Part shown: piece after piece, positions 38,869 through 53,999 of the stretch | How the letters are laid out: every line of letters begins with the position of its first letter | Numbering within the stretch: position 1 is the first letter of the stretch | DNA from: Portunus trituberculatus | Lineage: Eukaryota > Arthropoda > Malacostraca > Decapoda > Portunidae | NCBI RefSeq assembly: GCF_017591435.1 | Contig: NC_059289.1 | Location: 6,885,141 to 6,949,140 of the forward strand | Direction of reading: 5' to 3' | Length of the DNA: 64,000 bases | Program-made: the position numbers and the translations under genes | Notes under the pieces: model-generated | Told to the model about the DNA's origin: nothing | What the model saw: the letters and a program-made list of their open reading frames with translations, nothing else | Database searches by the model: none

Positions 38869-39090
38869 TGTATTCAGGAACGCCTTGATCTTTCCTCACG
38901 ACTGTTTTCAAAGGCCTCAGAGATGATAAGATGGGTTGTCAAGAGCGTTTCTCCTGTTCATAATGTAGAAAACTTGTTAATCTGCTGCTGGAATCGTAAT
39001 AAAAGAAATAAAAAAAACACTTAAAAACTCGTGTAACGTCAACTGGAGCCTTCTAAATGTAGTGGAGATGCGGTGCAAAAGTGTTCTTAA
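38869..39090 (-). mobile_element. MITE-like element M, copy 5
   Basis: In this orientation the left end is TGTATTCAGGAACGCC. It is followed by TTTCAAAGGCCTCAGAGATGATA, GTAGAAAACTTGTTAATCTG and GCCTTCTAAATGTAGTGG. The order is the reverse complement of copies 2 and 4. Confidence 0.65.
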
Positions 39091-39174
39091 TTAAGGTTCT
39101 GTTTATCGAGCCCTGAAAAGAAGAACACCAACCAGAATGTTACTTACTATTACTACCACTACTACCACCGCTAC

Positions 39175-39177
39175 ACT

Positions 39178-39244
<67 letters not shown>

Positions 39245-39369
39245 TTATCTAACTGTCTATCTATAGCTAAAATCAACGCCCATTTTCTTTATCTACTCCT
39301 GTTCTTGTTTACATTTCTCTCGCTCTCTTCCTTATCTCTTTTCTTGACTCTTACCACAACCAGTACTAC

Positions 39370-39422
<53 letters not shown>
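39175..39422. repeat. (TAC)n, (TATC)n and (CT)n tracts
   Basis: (ACT/TAC)n at about 39175-39216 runs directly into (TATC)n at 39216-39250. (CT)n follows at 39371-39422. A 336-codon open frame across this interval and the following pyrimidine block is an artefact of low-complexity DNA. Confidence 0.9.
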
Positions 39423-39425
<3 letters not shown>

Positions 39426-40477
39426 TAGGTGGCCAATCACCACCCATTGTTAGACACAAACTACAACACGTGACTGGAGGAGGAAGCGGGAAGGAAGAGA
39501 GGAAAGTAAGAGAGAAAATGGAGAAAGCTTTCTATCCTTCTTCCATCCATCCGGTCCTCCATCCATCTTTTTATCACTTTTCCTTCTTTCCTTCCTTCCG
39601 TCCTCTCTCTCTCCGTCATTTCTTTCCTTCCCTCCATCGCTACTTTTCTTTCTCCCATTCTCCTTTCACCACCTTCGTATCTCTCCCTCCCTCCTTCTTT
39701 CTCCTTTCATTATTGTTTTATTTTCTTGTTCTTCTTCCTTTCTTTCATCATTCCTTTTTGTCCCCTTTCTTCTCTCATTTCCCTTCCATTTTTCCTTCTT
39801 TCCTTTCCTTTCTCTCCCACATATCACCAGTTTTCTTCTATCCTTTTATCGCCTTTCTCTGTTCTCTTCCTCTCTGTCTATCCTCCTTTATTCCCCTTGA
39901 TTTTTTTCCCTCCCCCTTCTCATTAACTTCCAATCCTCAATCCAATCCTCTATTCATCTCACCATCAACTCTTTTCTTTCCTACTTTTATTTCTCTCCGT
40001 CCTCCCCTCCTGCTTCTCCCTCATTCCCTCCTGTCTTTCCCTCCCCCTTCCCTCTCACTCTTACCCTCCTCACATCCTCTCCCTTTCTCTCTCTCTCTCT
40101 CTCCTTCTCCCCTCCCCTCTCCCCACCAGACACCCAATGGTCAGTAGCTAAAAAGTTGTAAGTTTTAATTAGTCGTTAATAAGATCGTTAATTACAACCC
40201 TGGCTGGCTTGTTTGCGTCGCGTTGTTATGTAATGCAATTATTTTCTTGTCTCGTTTACTTGTTTTAATTTCTTGGCCTGAGTTAATTAGTTTATCATTT
40301 TATTCATTCGCTCGTTTTGTTTATCTTATTTGAATTCTGATTTTTATAGCGTTCTTTTCTTTTCTTTTTTCTCCCTCCCTCTCTTTCCTGTTGCTTTGAT
40401 AATAGATCGTGATGGTGATGGTGATGATGGTGATGTTGGTAGTGATGGTGATAGAGACTTGGCTGTTTAATCTAGCT

Positions 40478-40990
40478 TACCTGTCCTATTTTACCTGTTT
40501 GCCTTGATTTCTTTGCTTATTTCTCTTCATTTACCTGTCTTGCTTGTACTACCTGGCTCATCTTAACTGTTCGACCTTAATTACCTGGCTTATCTCTCTT
40601 GTTTTACCTGTTTTACCTGCATTATGTCTTATTATACCTGTTGACTTTGATATCTCGGCTTATCTCTTATTTTAACTCCCTTTTCAAACTTTCATCGGCT
40701 AACTGTTACATTTTATCCGTTAAGCGCTTTGAAGTACTTTTTTTTTTTTTCCTTGTTTTTTCCCCCATTATTATTATTCAACTTTTTCTCGTGTGTGTAT
40801 TTATCCCAATTTTTTATCCTCATGTCTTATTTTATCCCTTTGATCTTAATTACATGTGTCACCTGTCTTAATTTACTTGCTCCACCTGTATTCCGTCTTA
40901 TTTTACCTGTTCCACCTGTCTTACATGTCTTATTATACCGGTCCTACTTGTATTCCCTGTCTTATTTGCCTCACCTAGTCTTTACCTGTC
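40478..40990. repeat. Degenerate TACCTG-rich repeat
   Basis: TACCTG occurs eight times between 40478 and 40640 and again near 40904 and 40983, with CACCTG variants at 40860, 40883 and 40913. The spacing is irregular, so this is a degraded simple repeat of CTGTCTTATTTTACCTG type. On the minus strand each is CAGGTA, which resembles a splice donor core or an E2-box. Confidence 0.6.
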
Positions 40991-42029
40991 CTGATTCACC
41001 TTGGCGTATCTCTCCCGTCTCACTTACCTACATCGCTCGCCTTACTCGACTATTATTGCGGAAATGGCACGGGTTATAAAATGCACGAACCTCTCCTGCC
41101 TCTAATCTCGCAGCGGAGGAACGTTCGTCGCAATGCATCAGCGTGACGTTATATTGCAATGATCTGGAAGTAACGACTGGTAATCCCACACTTCATTTCA
41201 CCCGCACCCCCTTATACCCTGCCTGCCTCTTCTCCTTCGCTTCAGCCCGTTCCTACTCCTGCGTTTCCCTCCCTCCTTCATTCATTCATTCATTCATCTG
41301 AATTTTTGTGCTCTTTTTCGCTTTTCGTTTTTTTCTTTTTTTCTTCTGTATTTTCCTTCTTCATTAATTCATCTCCCTTTTAGTTTTCATTTTCATTTTT
41401 TTTATTATTTTTAGTTTTTGCTCTCGTTTTCCTACTCCCGCGTTTCCCTCTCTCCTTCCTTCCTTCATTCATTCATCTCCTTTTTCGTTTCGTTTGCAAT
41501 TTGTTCTTTTTTCCTTCTGCTTTTCCCTCATTCTTTCATTCATCTCCCTTTTCGTTTGCATTTATTACGTTTTTGTTGTCTTTTCCTTCTCCTGCGTTTC
41601 CCTCCTTCATTCATCTCCCTTATCGCATTCGTGTTCGTTTTTCTTATTTTATTTATCCTTCTGCATTTTTCTTTATTCATCTCTTATTTTCGTTTCTTCA
41701 TTTCGTATGTTTTCTTTTTCGTTTTCGTGTTTTTTCTTTCTCTGCCTCACTGAATTGTTGTCTTTCCCTTCTTTTTTTTTTATCCTACTTCAACATTCCG
41801 TCTACTCTCTGTTTTCCCTATATTTCATTCTTCTACAACTCTCCGTTCATCCTTTCCTCCTTTCTTTGTTTCCTTTCCTCTCTTCCTTTCCTCAGCCATT
41901 TCATTCTTCTCCATCTGTCGTTCCATCTCTTCTCTCCTCGTCTCTCTCATTCCCTCCTCCTTCTGTTTTATCCTTCCTTCTCTCCTCCTCTTGCTTTTCT
42001 TCTCCTTCTTTCCTCCACCTTTCCTTTCC

Positions 42030-42460
42030 TCTATTCAATCCTTCATCTCTTCAATCCTTCATCCTTCCTTCCTCTCCTTTCCTCAGTTCAATCCTTCATC
42101 CTTCCCTTCTCTCCTTTCTTCTATTCAATCCTTCATCCTTCCTTCCTCTCCTTTCCTCTGTTCAGTCCTTCATCTTTCCCTCTTCTCCTCTCCTCTCTTC
42201 AATCCTTCATTCTTCCCTTTCCTGCTTTCCTCTATTCAATCCTTTATCCTTCCCTCCTCTCCTCTCCTCTCTTCAATCCTTCATCCTTCCCTTTTCTGCT
42301 TTCCTCTATTCAATCCTTCGTCCTTCCCTGCTCTCCTTTCTTCTTTTCAATCTTTCATCCTTCCCTCCTCTCCTTTCCTCTATTCAATCCTTCATCCTTC
42401 CCTCCTCTCCTCTCCTCTCTTCAATCCTTCATCCATTCCTCCTCTCCTCTCCTTCCCACT
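42030..42460. repeat. 37-bp pyrimidine minisatellite, about 11 copies
   Basis: The anchor CAATCC (or CAGTCC/CAATCT) recurs at 42052, 42089, 42126, 42163, 42200, 42237, 42274, 42311, 42348, 42385 and 42422. The step is exactly 37 bases each time. The unit is of the form TCAATCCTTCATCCTTCCC plus CTCCTCTCC-type filler. Because 37 is not a multiple of 3, the open frames across it cycle through three peptide repeats, which argues against coding. Confidence 0.95.
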
Positions 42461-42756
42461 GTCACTTAACCTTATTGTTGGTGTTCATTAGAATTAATCA
42501 ACCAATCAATTAACTAATCAATCCTTTTCCTCTCCTCCACTTGTCCCTCTCTCTGCTCCGCTTCTTGTTCCCTACTCTATCCCGCGCTCCTCGTCTCCTC
42601 CGCCACTTCTTTTTATTAGTTTTATCCCTTTTTCTTTTATTTTCCATTGTTTTCTTCTCTTATTTGACTGTTTATGTTTTTTTTTTTCTGTCTTTTGCGT
42701 TTTTTCTCTTGTTTTTTCTTGTTATTATCATCTTTTTTTCATCTTCACACCTTCAC

Positions 42757-42925
<169 letters not shown>

Positions 42926-43434
42926 GCCACTCTTCTTCTCCCCCTATCCTCCTACTTCTCTCCTTCTCACCCACACACTCCTCCCCCTGCCGTCCTCCCT
43001 CTCTCCTCGTCTCTAATGAACACCACAACTATCCCATTAAGATCCTTCAACTATTTCTAACTATTTCCTCATAACTATCACCAACAATACCTGGGCGGTT
43101 ACCCTGCCTCGCTTTCCTAAACCTTGTCATTCCCTCCAGTCTTCTTTCCCCTCTCTCTCGTTAAGCATTCCCCACCTTGCAAGTCACTCCTTCATTCCTA
43201 CCTCACACCCCCTTCTTCCTCACACCCCCTTCTTCCAGTTTCTGTCCTTCATTTGTAATTTTTTTTGTTTATTATTTATAATTCAATTTGTTTATTCACT
43301 TATTTTTTTCGTTTTTCTTTTGCTTTTATTTTCGTCTTTCTCGTTCTTCATTTCTCCACATCATTACCTATCAGTGTTTTTTTTTCTCTTTTTCTCTCCT
43401 TCATTCCTTTTCCTTTCTTTTCCTCGTTCCGTTT

Positions 43435-43499
<65 letters not shown>

Positions 43500-43842
43500 C
43501 TTATCTATCCCAGCATCCTTCATCCCTCTCTCCCATCATTCCACCTCTTTCCCTCCTTTCCTTCCCTTCCTCACTCATTTTTCCCAACTCTCTATCCCTC
43601 ACTCATTCCCCCTCACTCGTCCCTCCTTCCCTCCCCTCCCTTCCTCTTCCTCTCCCTCTCCCTCTCCCTCTCCCCCCCCTTGCTGTACACGAGGGGAAAG
43701 CCGTGTAACATTTCCGCCGAGTTTACTTCGTCAATTTACATCACGTGTGTAAACTTTCCACAAGACTCGTCATTTCTAAAAAAGCAGGTCACGATATATA
43801 TATTTTTTAGAGTTGTCCTTTTTTTTTTTATCTCTATCGTTA

Positions 43843-43843
<1 letters not shown>

Positions 43844-43873
<30 letters not shown>

Positions 43874-44186
43874 CTCTCTCTCTCTCTCTCTCTAAAACTT
43901 CAAACCGCGAAGCAAATACATGTTTCTCGTTTTCTTTATTGCTGTTTTCGATTTACTCTAAGAAATTATCTAAATCTCGCTCGTATATTTGTCTTCTTAT
44001 TCTGTCATCATCTTTTTATATTACCAATTTGGTTTCCAGACTGACATACATACGGACAAACAGACAAACAGAAGGACAGACAGACGCCGCAACACACCAC
44101 AACACACCACAGCACAACGCAATGCAATGTAAATAAGAACAACGCAACACGAATGAGACAACGAACACACCCTGACACAGACAGCT

Positions 44187-44262
<76 letters not shown>
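43844..44262. repeat. (CA)n-(CT)n junction and a later (AG)n tract
   Basis: (CA)n at 43844-43870 joins (CT)n at 43871-43893. (AG)n follows at 44190-44262. A short degenerate ACCACAACAC/AGACAGAC stretch lies between. No gene was recognised. Confidence 0.85.
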
Positions 44263-44267
<5 letters not shown>

Positions 44268-44279
44268 CATACAAAACCA

Positions 44280-45078
44280 ACCAAGCATGAAGAGAGGGAG
44301 GAAAGGAAGGAAGGAAGGAAGGCAGGGAAGGAAAGGAAGGGAAGGGAGGAAGGGATGGAGGGAGGTGTACAAGGAAGAAGAGACACATGACACCTGCAGG
44401 TAAACACACAGTTAGGTGGAGGGCACATGGCAGCAGAGGAATTACCACATTGCTTCACCAGTCTTGTGTCTAGCTTGGTGCACGCGTTTCCCCCTTCAGA
44501 ATACAACATTTCCAGACACTGTTCTAAAGGAGGTGGGCGACGTGGGTATTAGGAGGAGGAGGAAGAGGAAGAGGAAGAGGAGGAGGAGGAGGGAGGGAGG
44601 GTAGGTGGTTAGGTGGGTGTGTCCTGCGCCCTGCCGTGTCGTCCCAGCCTGTCCGCCGTCCTGTGCTCTGCTGTGTGTTAATTTAGCTGTCTGGTGCAGT
44701 GCTCGCCACCACCACCACCACCACCACCACTACTATTGCCACTCCCACCACCACTACCACCACCAACGCCATTGATGTAATCCACGGGCGTTATCGGTGA
44801 TGTTGTGTCCGCTTCACCACCATACACACACACGCACACACACACACACTCACACACACACACACACACACGTACACACTCATGCACACACACGTACACA
44901 CTCATACACTCCAGCGAATATTTTTGATGGTTGCATTTGATTTAATTTGACTTCGTTTCACGTCAGTTTATCCCTATGTATCATTTGGTTGTTTGCACGT
45001 GTGTCTGTTTCAGCGGCGCATCTGTTTTGCATTAGTGATTGACGCTATTGTGACCACGACTACATTAATTACGATGTC

Positions 45079-45123
<45 letters not shown>

Positions 45124-45562
45124 GAGATTACATGGACAGAAGCTGGAAAGGGAGATGAGATGAGGGAGAAGAGGGAGATGTGAGAGGTGAGGGTGAGGAA
45201 AATGAGGAACGGGAAACTCTGCGTATCAAGAAAAACGTCCCGGAAATTAATTGGCAGCAGAAAACACAAACCGGAGATTGGCCAGGGTTGTAGTGTGGCG
45301 GAGGGCCCGGCAGGACTCGGCGGGGCATAGCAGGGCGGGGAGGAGCAGGGCGAGGTAGGGCGAGGCAGGGCGAGGTAGGGCAGAGGCTGGGAGACGGGGC
45401 GGGTCATGTGAGGGAGGGCCAGGGATGATGGCGGTTCCTCCTTCTCCTCCTCCTCCTCATCCTCCTCCTCCTCCTCCTCCTCCTCCTCATCTCCCTCCAT
45501 TACGTTCGTGGTCACAGCAGGTGCAAATTATTAACCTGCCAGGTGATGCTTCGCGCCTGCCT

Positions 45563-45622
<60 letters not shown>

Positions 45623-45878
45623 CGGGTGTTGTAAAAGGAGAGGTTATGGAGGCTAAAGAGAGAAGAGAGGGAAAGGGATAGGGAGGGGAGGAGTGGATAG
45701 GGAAGGAGACGGTAGGGGATGAGGAAGAGGGGACGAGAAAGGAGGAGAGAAGGAAGAAACAAGGACAGAGAGGGAGGAAATGAGGGGAGATGAGAGAATG
45801 GGGCACGGGATGAAGGAATAAAAATGGAATGAGGAGATAAAGAGATAAAAAGAACAAAGAAAGAGCGAGAAGAACAGA

Positions 45879-45943
<65 letters not shown>

Positions 45944-46135
45944 AGGGAAAGGAAACAAAGAGGTTGAGGAGGATGTGAGGGAGAAAAGGTACAGTGAGGA
46001 GAGGAAAAGTGAGAACAAAGGGAAAAAAGCAAGATAATAGTGGTGGAAATAAGGGAGAGAGGGAGGTGACGCAGTGAGAGGAGTGGAAAACAAAGGGAGA
46101 GGGAGAGGAAGAGGGGAAGAGTTGGGAAAGCGGAA

Positions 46136-46192
<57 letters not shown>

Positions 46193-46200
46193 CAGGCCAT
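44280..46200. repeat. Homopurine-dominated domain
   Basis: The plus strand is largely A and G in most of this interval: GGAA at 44290-44370, GGA repeats at 44550-44600, and GA-rich 45130-45420 and 45560-46190. Embedded are (CA)n at 44820-44880, (GT)n at 45084-45121, (CTC)n at 45440-45490 and (AG)n at 45568-45618, 45884-45938 and 46140-46190. At 46200 the bias flips to pyrimidine. Long minus-strand Ser-Leu-Phe-Pro frames are not genes. Confidence 0.8.
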
Positions 46201-46239
46201 ACAAGGTCATACAAGCTTATATAATCGGTAAGGTTCTGG

Positions 46240-46960
46240 TCTCTCTTTCTTTCCCTTTTCATATAATACACTTCTCTTCTGTTTCTCCTTTTATCTTTTT
46301 ATTTTTCATTTTCCTTTCTTATTCTCTCGTTTTCTGACTCAATTTTGATCCAATACCTGTTTATCATCTTTCGTATTTTCTTTTCATCGTCTCTTTCCAT
46401 CGTTTTCTTTTTCCCATTATCCATTTTCTATCATTTTCTGTTTCCTCGTCTTCGTTTTCCACATCCTTAGATTAATTATTACAACTTTTTTCTCCAATTT
46501 CCTTTTTTTTAATTGATTTCATTTTATTACAAACACAATTTAATGTTATTCGTCTGTTTCTTTTCCTTCTCTTCCCTTCTTTGTATTTCTTTTCGTTTGC
46601 TGTCATTTCCCTCCTCTCGTCTTTTATTTCCCTCTCTTCCAGTCTCATCTCATTCTCATTTTTTCCCCCTTCTACTCTGTTATTTTTCTTCTCCTTCCTT
46701 CCCTTTCCATCCTTCCATTCCCTTCACCTTTAATCTCTTCCTTTCCTTCCATTATATCCCCTCTTTTCTCCCTTCCTCTTTATTCACTTCTCTTATCATT
46801 CCTCTCCTCCCTTCTCTTCCTTTAATTCCCCTCTGTCCTTTCCTCTGTCCTCCTCATTCAATCATATTTTCCATTCCCTTCACTTCCACTCCCTTTCCTC
46901 CCTTCCTATCCCGTCATCTCACATTCCCTTCCTCTTCACTGCCACATAACCCCTACGTAA
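46240..46960. repeat. Homopyrimidine-dominated block
   Basis: The plus strand is mainly C and T. The block directly follows the purine domain, so the two are potential inverted partners. The 168-codon open frame at 46513-47019 is compositional. No gene was recognised. Confidence 0.7.
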
Positions 46961-47088
46961 ATCTCGCACCACCTGACAGCGACGATAGAGGCGTGGGAGA
47001 TGGGGTGGCGTTACTGTAGTGGTGGTGATTGCGGTGGTGGTGGTTGGTGGTCCTGGTGTTTCTCTTCAGTATGGAACGCTCTAAGGTG

Positions 47089-47308
47089 ACCATTCTGAAA
47101 CATTTCTGCCCCCACACATCCACCACTTTCAAAAGGCTTTAGTTGAAGTGACGTTTGTTTTCAGCATATTTTTCTGGTATTCTAGTGACAGATTAAAAAG
47201 ACTTTCACATTATTTACACGAAAAATACTCTTCAGAACCCGGCTGTAATCATCTATGTAGCCTTTGAAATTAGTATTAGCGAGAGAGCACAGCGTTTACG
47301 AATACAGG
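47089..47308 (+). mobile_element. MITE-like element M, copy 6
   Basis: The left terminus CCATTCTGAAACATTTCTGCC and the right terminus CAGCGTTTACGAATACAGG are an imperfect inverted pair. The internal blocks TAGTGACAGATTAAAAAG, ACCCGGCTGTAATCATC and GTAGCCTTTGAAATTAG place it in the family. Confidence 0.7.
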
Positions 47309-47489
47309 TCTTGGTCTAAAATCTTTGGTACAGAATCTTGGATCACGTGTACTTATCTCTCCCTAGCCTTCCCTACCTCCCCTGCCCCTCCTTCACCGCC
47401 TCCTCCTTCACCTCCTCCCGTTAAGTAATGAACACATATTTACGAAAGGCAGTCTCGGCACGTACAGTGTGAAAGAAAGACATTAATAT

Positions 47490-49050
<1,561 letters not shown>

Positions 49051-49439
49051 ACATCAAAGTTCCCTCCGACATCAAATCACAAGCTTCTGAAAGGGGAAAA
49101 AAAAAGCAAATAATAATAACAGAAAGAAAGAAAGAACCCGTCCTTTCATTCAGTCATACGAGTCTTTGCGTCCATTGATGTCTTGTATACTTTCCATGTA
49201 TGTATATCGGTCAGCTGAATATCGAAGTAACATTTTTGTATCATTATTATTATTTCATGGATATTAGTCAACGGTCAAAAAAAAAATGGATAAAGAAAGG
49301 AAAAAAAGACTCATATGCCACTCCCTCCTGTCCACCCAAGGCCTGAAAAAACGAAAATAAATAAAAAAAAAAGGAAAATGGAAGAAATAAGAAGGAAAGA
49401 TACGTAGATTTTGTTTTATCAGTAAATGTGTAGCCTTTC

Positions 49440-49790
49440 TTTTTTTCTTTCTTTTTTTATTTTAGAACTAGGATTTTTTCTTTATTTCTTATTTAAAACT
49501 AGGATATTTCTTTTTTTATTTATTTATTTTAGAACTAGGATATTTCTTGTTTCTTTTTTCTTTTTTTATTTAGAACTAGGATATTTCTTTTTTTTTTTAT
49601 TTAGAACTAGGATATTTCTTCTTTTTTTTTATTTAGAACTAGGATATTTCTTCTTTCTTTTCTTTTTTTTTTTTTAGAACTAGGATATTTCTTTTCTTTC
49701 TTTCTTTTTTTTAGAACTAGGATATTTCTTCTTTCTTTTCTTTTTTTTTTATTTAGAACTAGGCTATTTCTTCTTTTTTTTCCTTTAGAT
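49440..49790. repeat. Tandem TTTAGAACTAGGATATTTC repeat
   Basis: The block TTAGAACTAGGATATTTC recurs about nine times, separated by T-rich linkers of variable length (units of roughly 30-50 bases). The conserved core and slipping T tracts explain the irregular period. It stands directly left of the 142-bp satellite. Confidence 0.9.
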
Positions 49791-49879
49791 TTGATAAAAT
49801 ATTTCGGCCCCAATGAATGCCAATAAATAAAATCAATACAACTAAATAAATATACACTTATCTATATGTAAATTTTTAT

Positions 49880-50800
49880 CTTTTTTATACTATAACTGAG
49901 CCAATATATTTCTTTTATTCATATATGCTCAAAAACTCTCCCTCAATGAAACATTAATAAAAAAATTCATCAGAAAACAGATAAAAAAATGTTCTAATGG
50001 CGAATTCTGCTTGTTCATTTACATTTTTTTTTTTAGAAACGAGCCTGTTTTTTTTTTTTTTTTCTTTTTTCATGTGTCCAAAATTTCTCTCCGTGAATGA
50101 AACAACAAAAAATCATAATAATATAGATAAAACATTTCTAATGGTGAATTTGACTTATTCATTTACTTTTTTTTTTTCTAAAAACGATCCATTTCTTTCG
50201 TTTATTCATGTGTGGTCAAAAACTTTCCCTCAATGAAACTAATGAATAAAACATCACAAGACACATAAATTAACATGTTCTAATGCCAAATTCTTGACTT
50301 GTTCATTTTTTTCTAGAAATGAACCATTTTTTCCCCATTATTCATGTCGAGTCAAAACTCTCTCCCTTAGTGGTTCAGTAATAGAGAACAATAATAACAA
50401 AATAGATAAAAAGAACATATTCTAATGGCGAACTCTAGACTTTTTTATTTACTTTTTCTTCTAGAAACGATCCTTTTTCCTTTTATTCATAGCTGGTCAA
50501 AACTCTTCTCGATGAAACTCGTAAAATGAAAAAAACAATCACAAACCGGAAAAATAGACACGCTCTAATGGCGAATTCTAGACTTGTTCATTTATTTTAT
50601 TTTTTCTCTGCCTAGAATCGAGTCTTTTTTTCGTTTTTTTTTTCATGTTTGGCCAATAATTCTCTCTTCATCAATGAATCAGTAACAAAAAAAAAAAGCA
50701 AAACTGATGAATAAACATGTTCTAATGGCGAATTATGCTTATTCATTATTTTTTTTCTAGAACTACGTTTCACTTATATGAGTAAAAAAATCTTATCCAT
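49880..50800. repeat. Satellite with period near 142 bp, about six copies
   Basis: The anchor TCTAATGG (or TCTAATGC) occurs at 49993, 50137, 50279, 50421, 50563 and 50719, giving steps of 144, 142, 142, 142 and 156. Each unit contains GCGAATTCT-like sequence, a T tract, TAGAAACGA, TTTATTCATG, GTCAAAAACTCTC and an A-rich segment. Copies differ at many positions, so the array is old or not being homogenised. Confidence 0.93.
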
Positions 50801-50854
50801 AATGAAAATAAAGAAAACCAACACAAAAAGCAAAACAAAACACATATACCTCTG

Positions 50855-50985
50855 TCAATCCCTTCAGTACTCAGACACATTTTTACCTTGATTTTTGGGT
50901 ATGATTAGACAATTTTATTTGCATCAGAAAGGGTCTATGAAGGTCAAAAGATTAATGACCAGAGTCTTTACTATTCTAATCCAAG
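50855..50985 (-). repeat. Dispersed repeat family X, copy 2
   Basis: It is the reverse complement of 155-284 over about 130 bases, starting TCAATCCCTTCAGTA and ending CTATTCTAATCC. It lies just right of the satellite. The neighbouring 51000-51240 sequence has no second copy in the window. Confidence 0.7.
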
Positions 50986-51450
50986 GAGGTTGAATAAAAG
51001 AAGGAGGCATGACATCACAGAAGTGAAGCCAGCGCGCTAATGGTCCGCTGCTGTCCCTACTCACCTTACGCCCAAAACATTGCTGACCGCCAATTGAAAA
51101 TACATGGGAACGCCCGAGTTACGCTTTTTATTTGCCGTCTTATATACATGTTTCAAGGCTCCTTACCATATATGTGACCTTAAAAGACTTGCTATAGTCG
51201 TGGCATACCGTGGCACGAAGATTTAGACGGTAAATCATAGACACAAATGACATAATAGTGTTTTCCAGCTTTAGTCGACTTGGGTGAGAAGTGAATAATG
51301 TCATGTACACATCTAAATGTACCTATACATGTAGATGTAAACATGCACATATACATGTGCATTTAAATGAAGAATAAATAAACTGTATATCAGGATGAAA
51401 GTTGGCCTGAAGGTTGGTTATTCTTTGTATAGCAATTATTTAACACATGT

Positions 51451-51587
<137 letters not shown>

Positions 51588-52017
51588 GAATGATGTGTGA
51601 TTTTGTCACTGGGTATTGCAAAAAATTTCACTCACTGAAATTTTACTTCACTGTTTGTTCCTTACCATGCAATAAACAAGAAAAAAATTTCCCCACAATT
51701 TCTCCCAGAAACGTCCTGCTGTATTTCTTTCAATATTGTAGCTATTTCGTATCAACACCGTTAATAACAGGTCTACACGACATATTTAGAAAACTATAAT
51801 GTAGTTTACATAAGTCAAACCATGAGTTCTTTCTTAGTTTTCCTCTAGTAATGAAAAAGAAAGCTTCAATTTCCCATTGTTTAACACAGAAGAGGGCAAT
51901 GTTTTGGGTGTAAGTTGCTATCTTAAGCTCCGCCCACCGCCTCATAAGCTTCGTCCACTGGCTTCACTTCTTAAGTACGGCGGGATAGACACTTGCCGCC
52001 TTCTCCATTCTATCCTC

Positions 52018-52111
52018 CTTGGAGAAGCTGCAAGAGGCTACCAGGCCTACACGTGGCAGTACCTGGATGACCAAAGCAACTAAATTCCATCTATCATCCT
52101 CATACATTAAA
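52018..52111 (+). repeat. Dispersed repeat family Y, copy 2
   Basis: It shares GAAGCTGCAAGAGG, CCAGGCCTACACGTGGC and AATTCCATC.ATCATCC with 61048-61120. It is truncated relative to that copy. Confidence 0.7.
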
Positions 52112-52299
52112 TTCATTTTCTTAAGAGTGAAAAAGTCTCACAAACAATTAGAACAAACAAAAAAAACAATACAGTCGATAAAACCCATAAAGCTCAACAT
52201 TAGCAGGCGTCAGTTCCTACCAGCGCCATAAAGCCTAGTCACCAGTCAACAAACGCGATACCAACATAATTCATGGGATCAACACTTTTTTCCTTCCCT

Positions 52300-52557
52300 C
52301 TTCCAGCCTTTCTGTTTTTGCCTCGTCTTCAGGGAAATCTTATCCATCCTTCTACCCTTTTTTCCCTCTCTTTTTAATGATTTCCCTCGTTGTTTATACA
52401 CTGCCGTCCATTTTTGTCCCTGAGTCACTAACACCCTTTATTGTTTCTCACTTTTTTTCTCTCTCAGCTCTTATTTTTTATCCTTTTTTTACTTTTCTTT
52501 TATTCTTTAACTCCTCTCTTCCACTATTCTTCCTTCTTATCCTGTTTCTCAACTTGT

Positions 52558-52613
<56 letters not shown>

Positions 52614-52761
52614 TACTTGCCCTCTTTTCCTCCTCCTTTCTTCCACTCCCCTTTCCTCTCTCGCCCTTCTCTTCTCTCTTATCAGCTTTCTTCTAAATAA
52701 ACACGTTTTTTTTTTTTCTCTCATTTCTGCCAGTTCTTTCCTCTCCCTACACTACCCCTAT

Positions 52762-52834
<73 letters not shown>

Positions 52835-52927
52835 AGCCTGTAAATACTAAGGCTGTCTTTTAACGAGACTCGATTAACTTCGAAATTAGTTTGTTTTCTT
52901 TTGTTTTGGCGTGTTATGTAAGGTAAA

Positions 52928-52990
<63 letters not shown>

Positions 52991-53009
52991 GTTCTCGTTT
53001 AGATGAGTT

Positions 53010-53057
<48 letters not shown>

Positions 53058-53059
53058 CG

Positions 53060-53060
<1 letters not shown>
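52300..53060. repeat. Pyrimidine block with three (CT)n tracts, then (AG)n
   Basis: (CT)n lies at 52560-52611, 52765-52831 and 52930-52987. (AG)n at 53012-53053 follows the last after only about 24 bases, an inverted arrangement able to form a hairpin. No gene was recognised. Confidence 0.9.
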
Positions 53061-53940
<880 letters not shown>

Positions 53941-53999
53941 TTTTTATGTTCATTGCTTTGTATAAAAAAAGAAAAGAAAAATATCAAATGACACGTTTC

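Noticed and set aside
39137..40147. 336-codon open frame, plus strand
   Set aside because: It is a translation of TAC/TATC/CT repeats and a pyrimidine block (Ser, Leu, Phe, Pro only), with no domain.
41418..42513. Overlapping open frames of 320-340 codons in the pyrimidine domain
   Set aside because: All forward frames are open because stop codons need A or G, which are rare here. The 37-base minisatellite rotates the frame, so the repeats are not selected as protein.
45487..46271. Three long overlapping minus-strand open frames of Ser-Leu-Phe-Pro
   Set aside because: Shadows of the purine-rich domain. Several frames are open at once and no splice or start context is convincing.
49880..50800. 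CRISPR-like repeat array
   Set aside because: The units are about 142 bases, diverged along their whole length, with no unique spacers, in animal DNA. It is a satellite.
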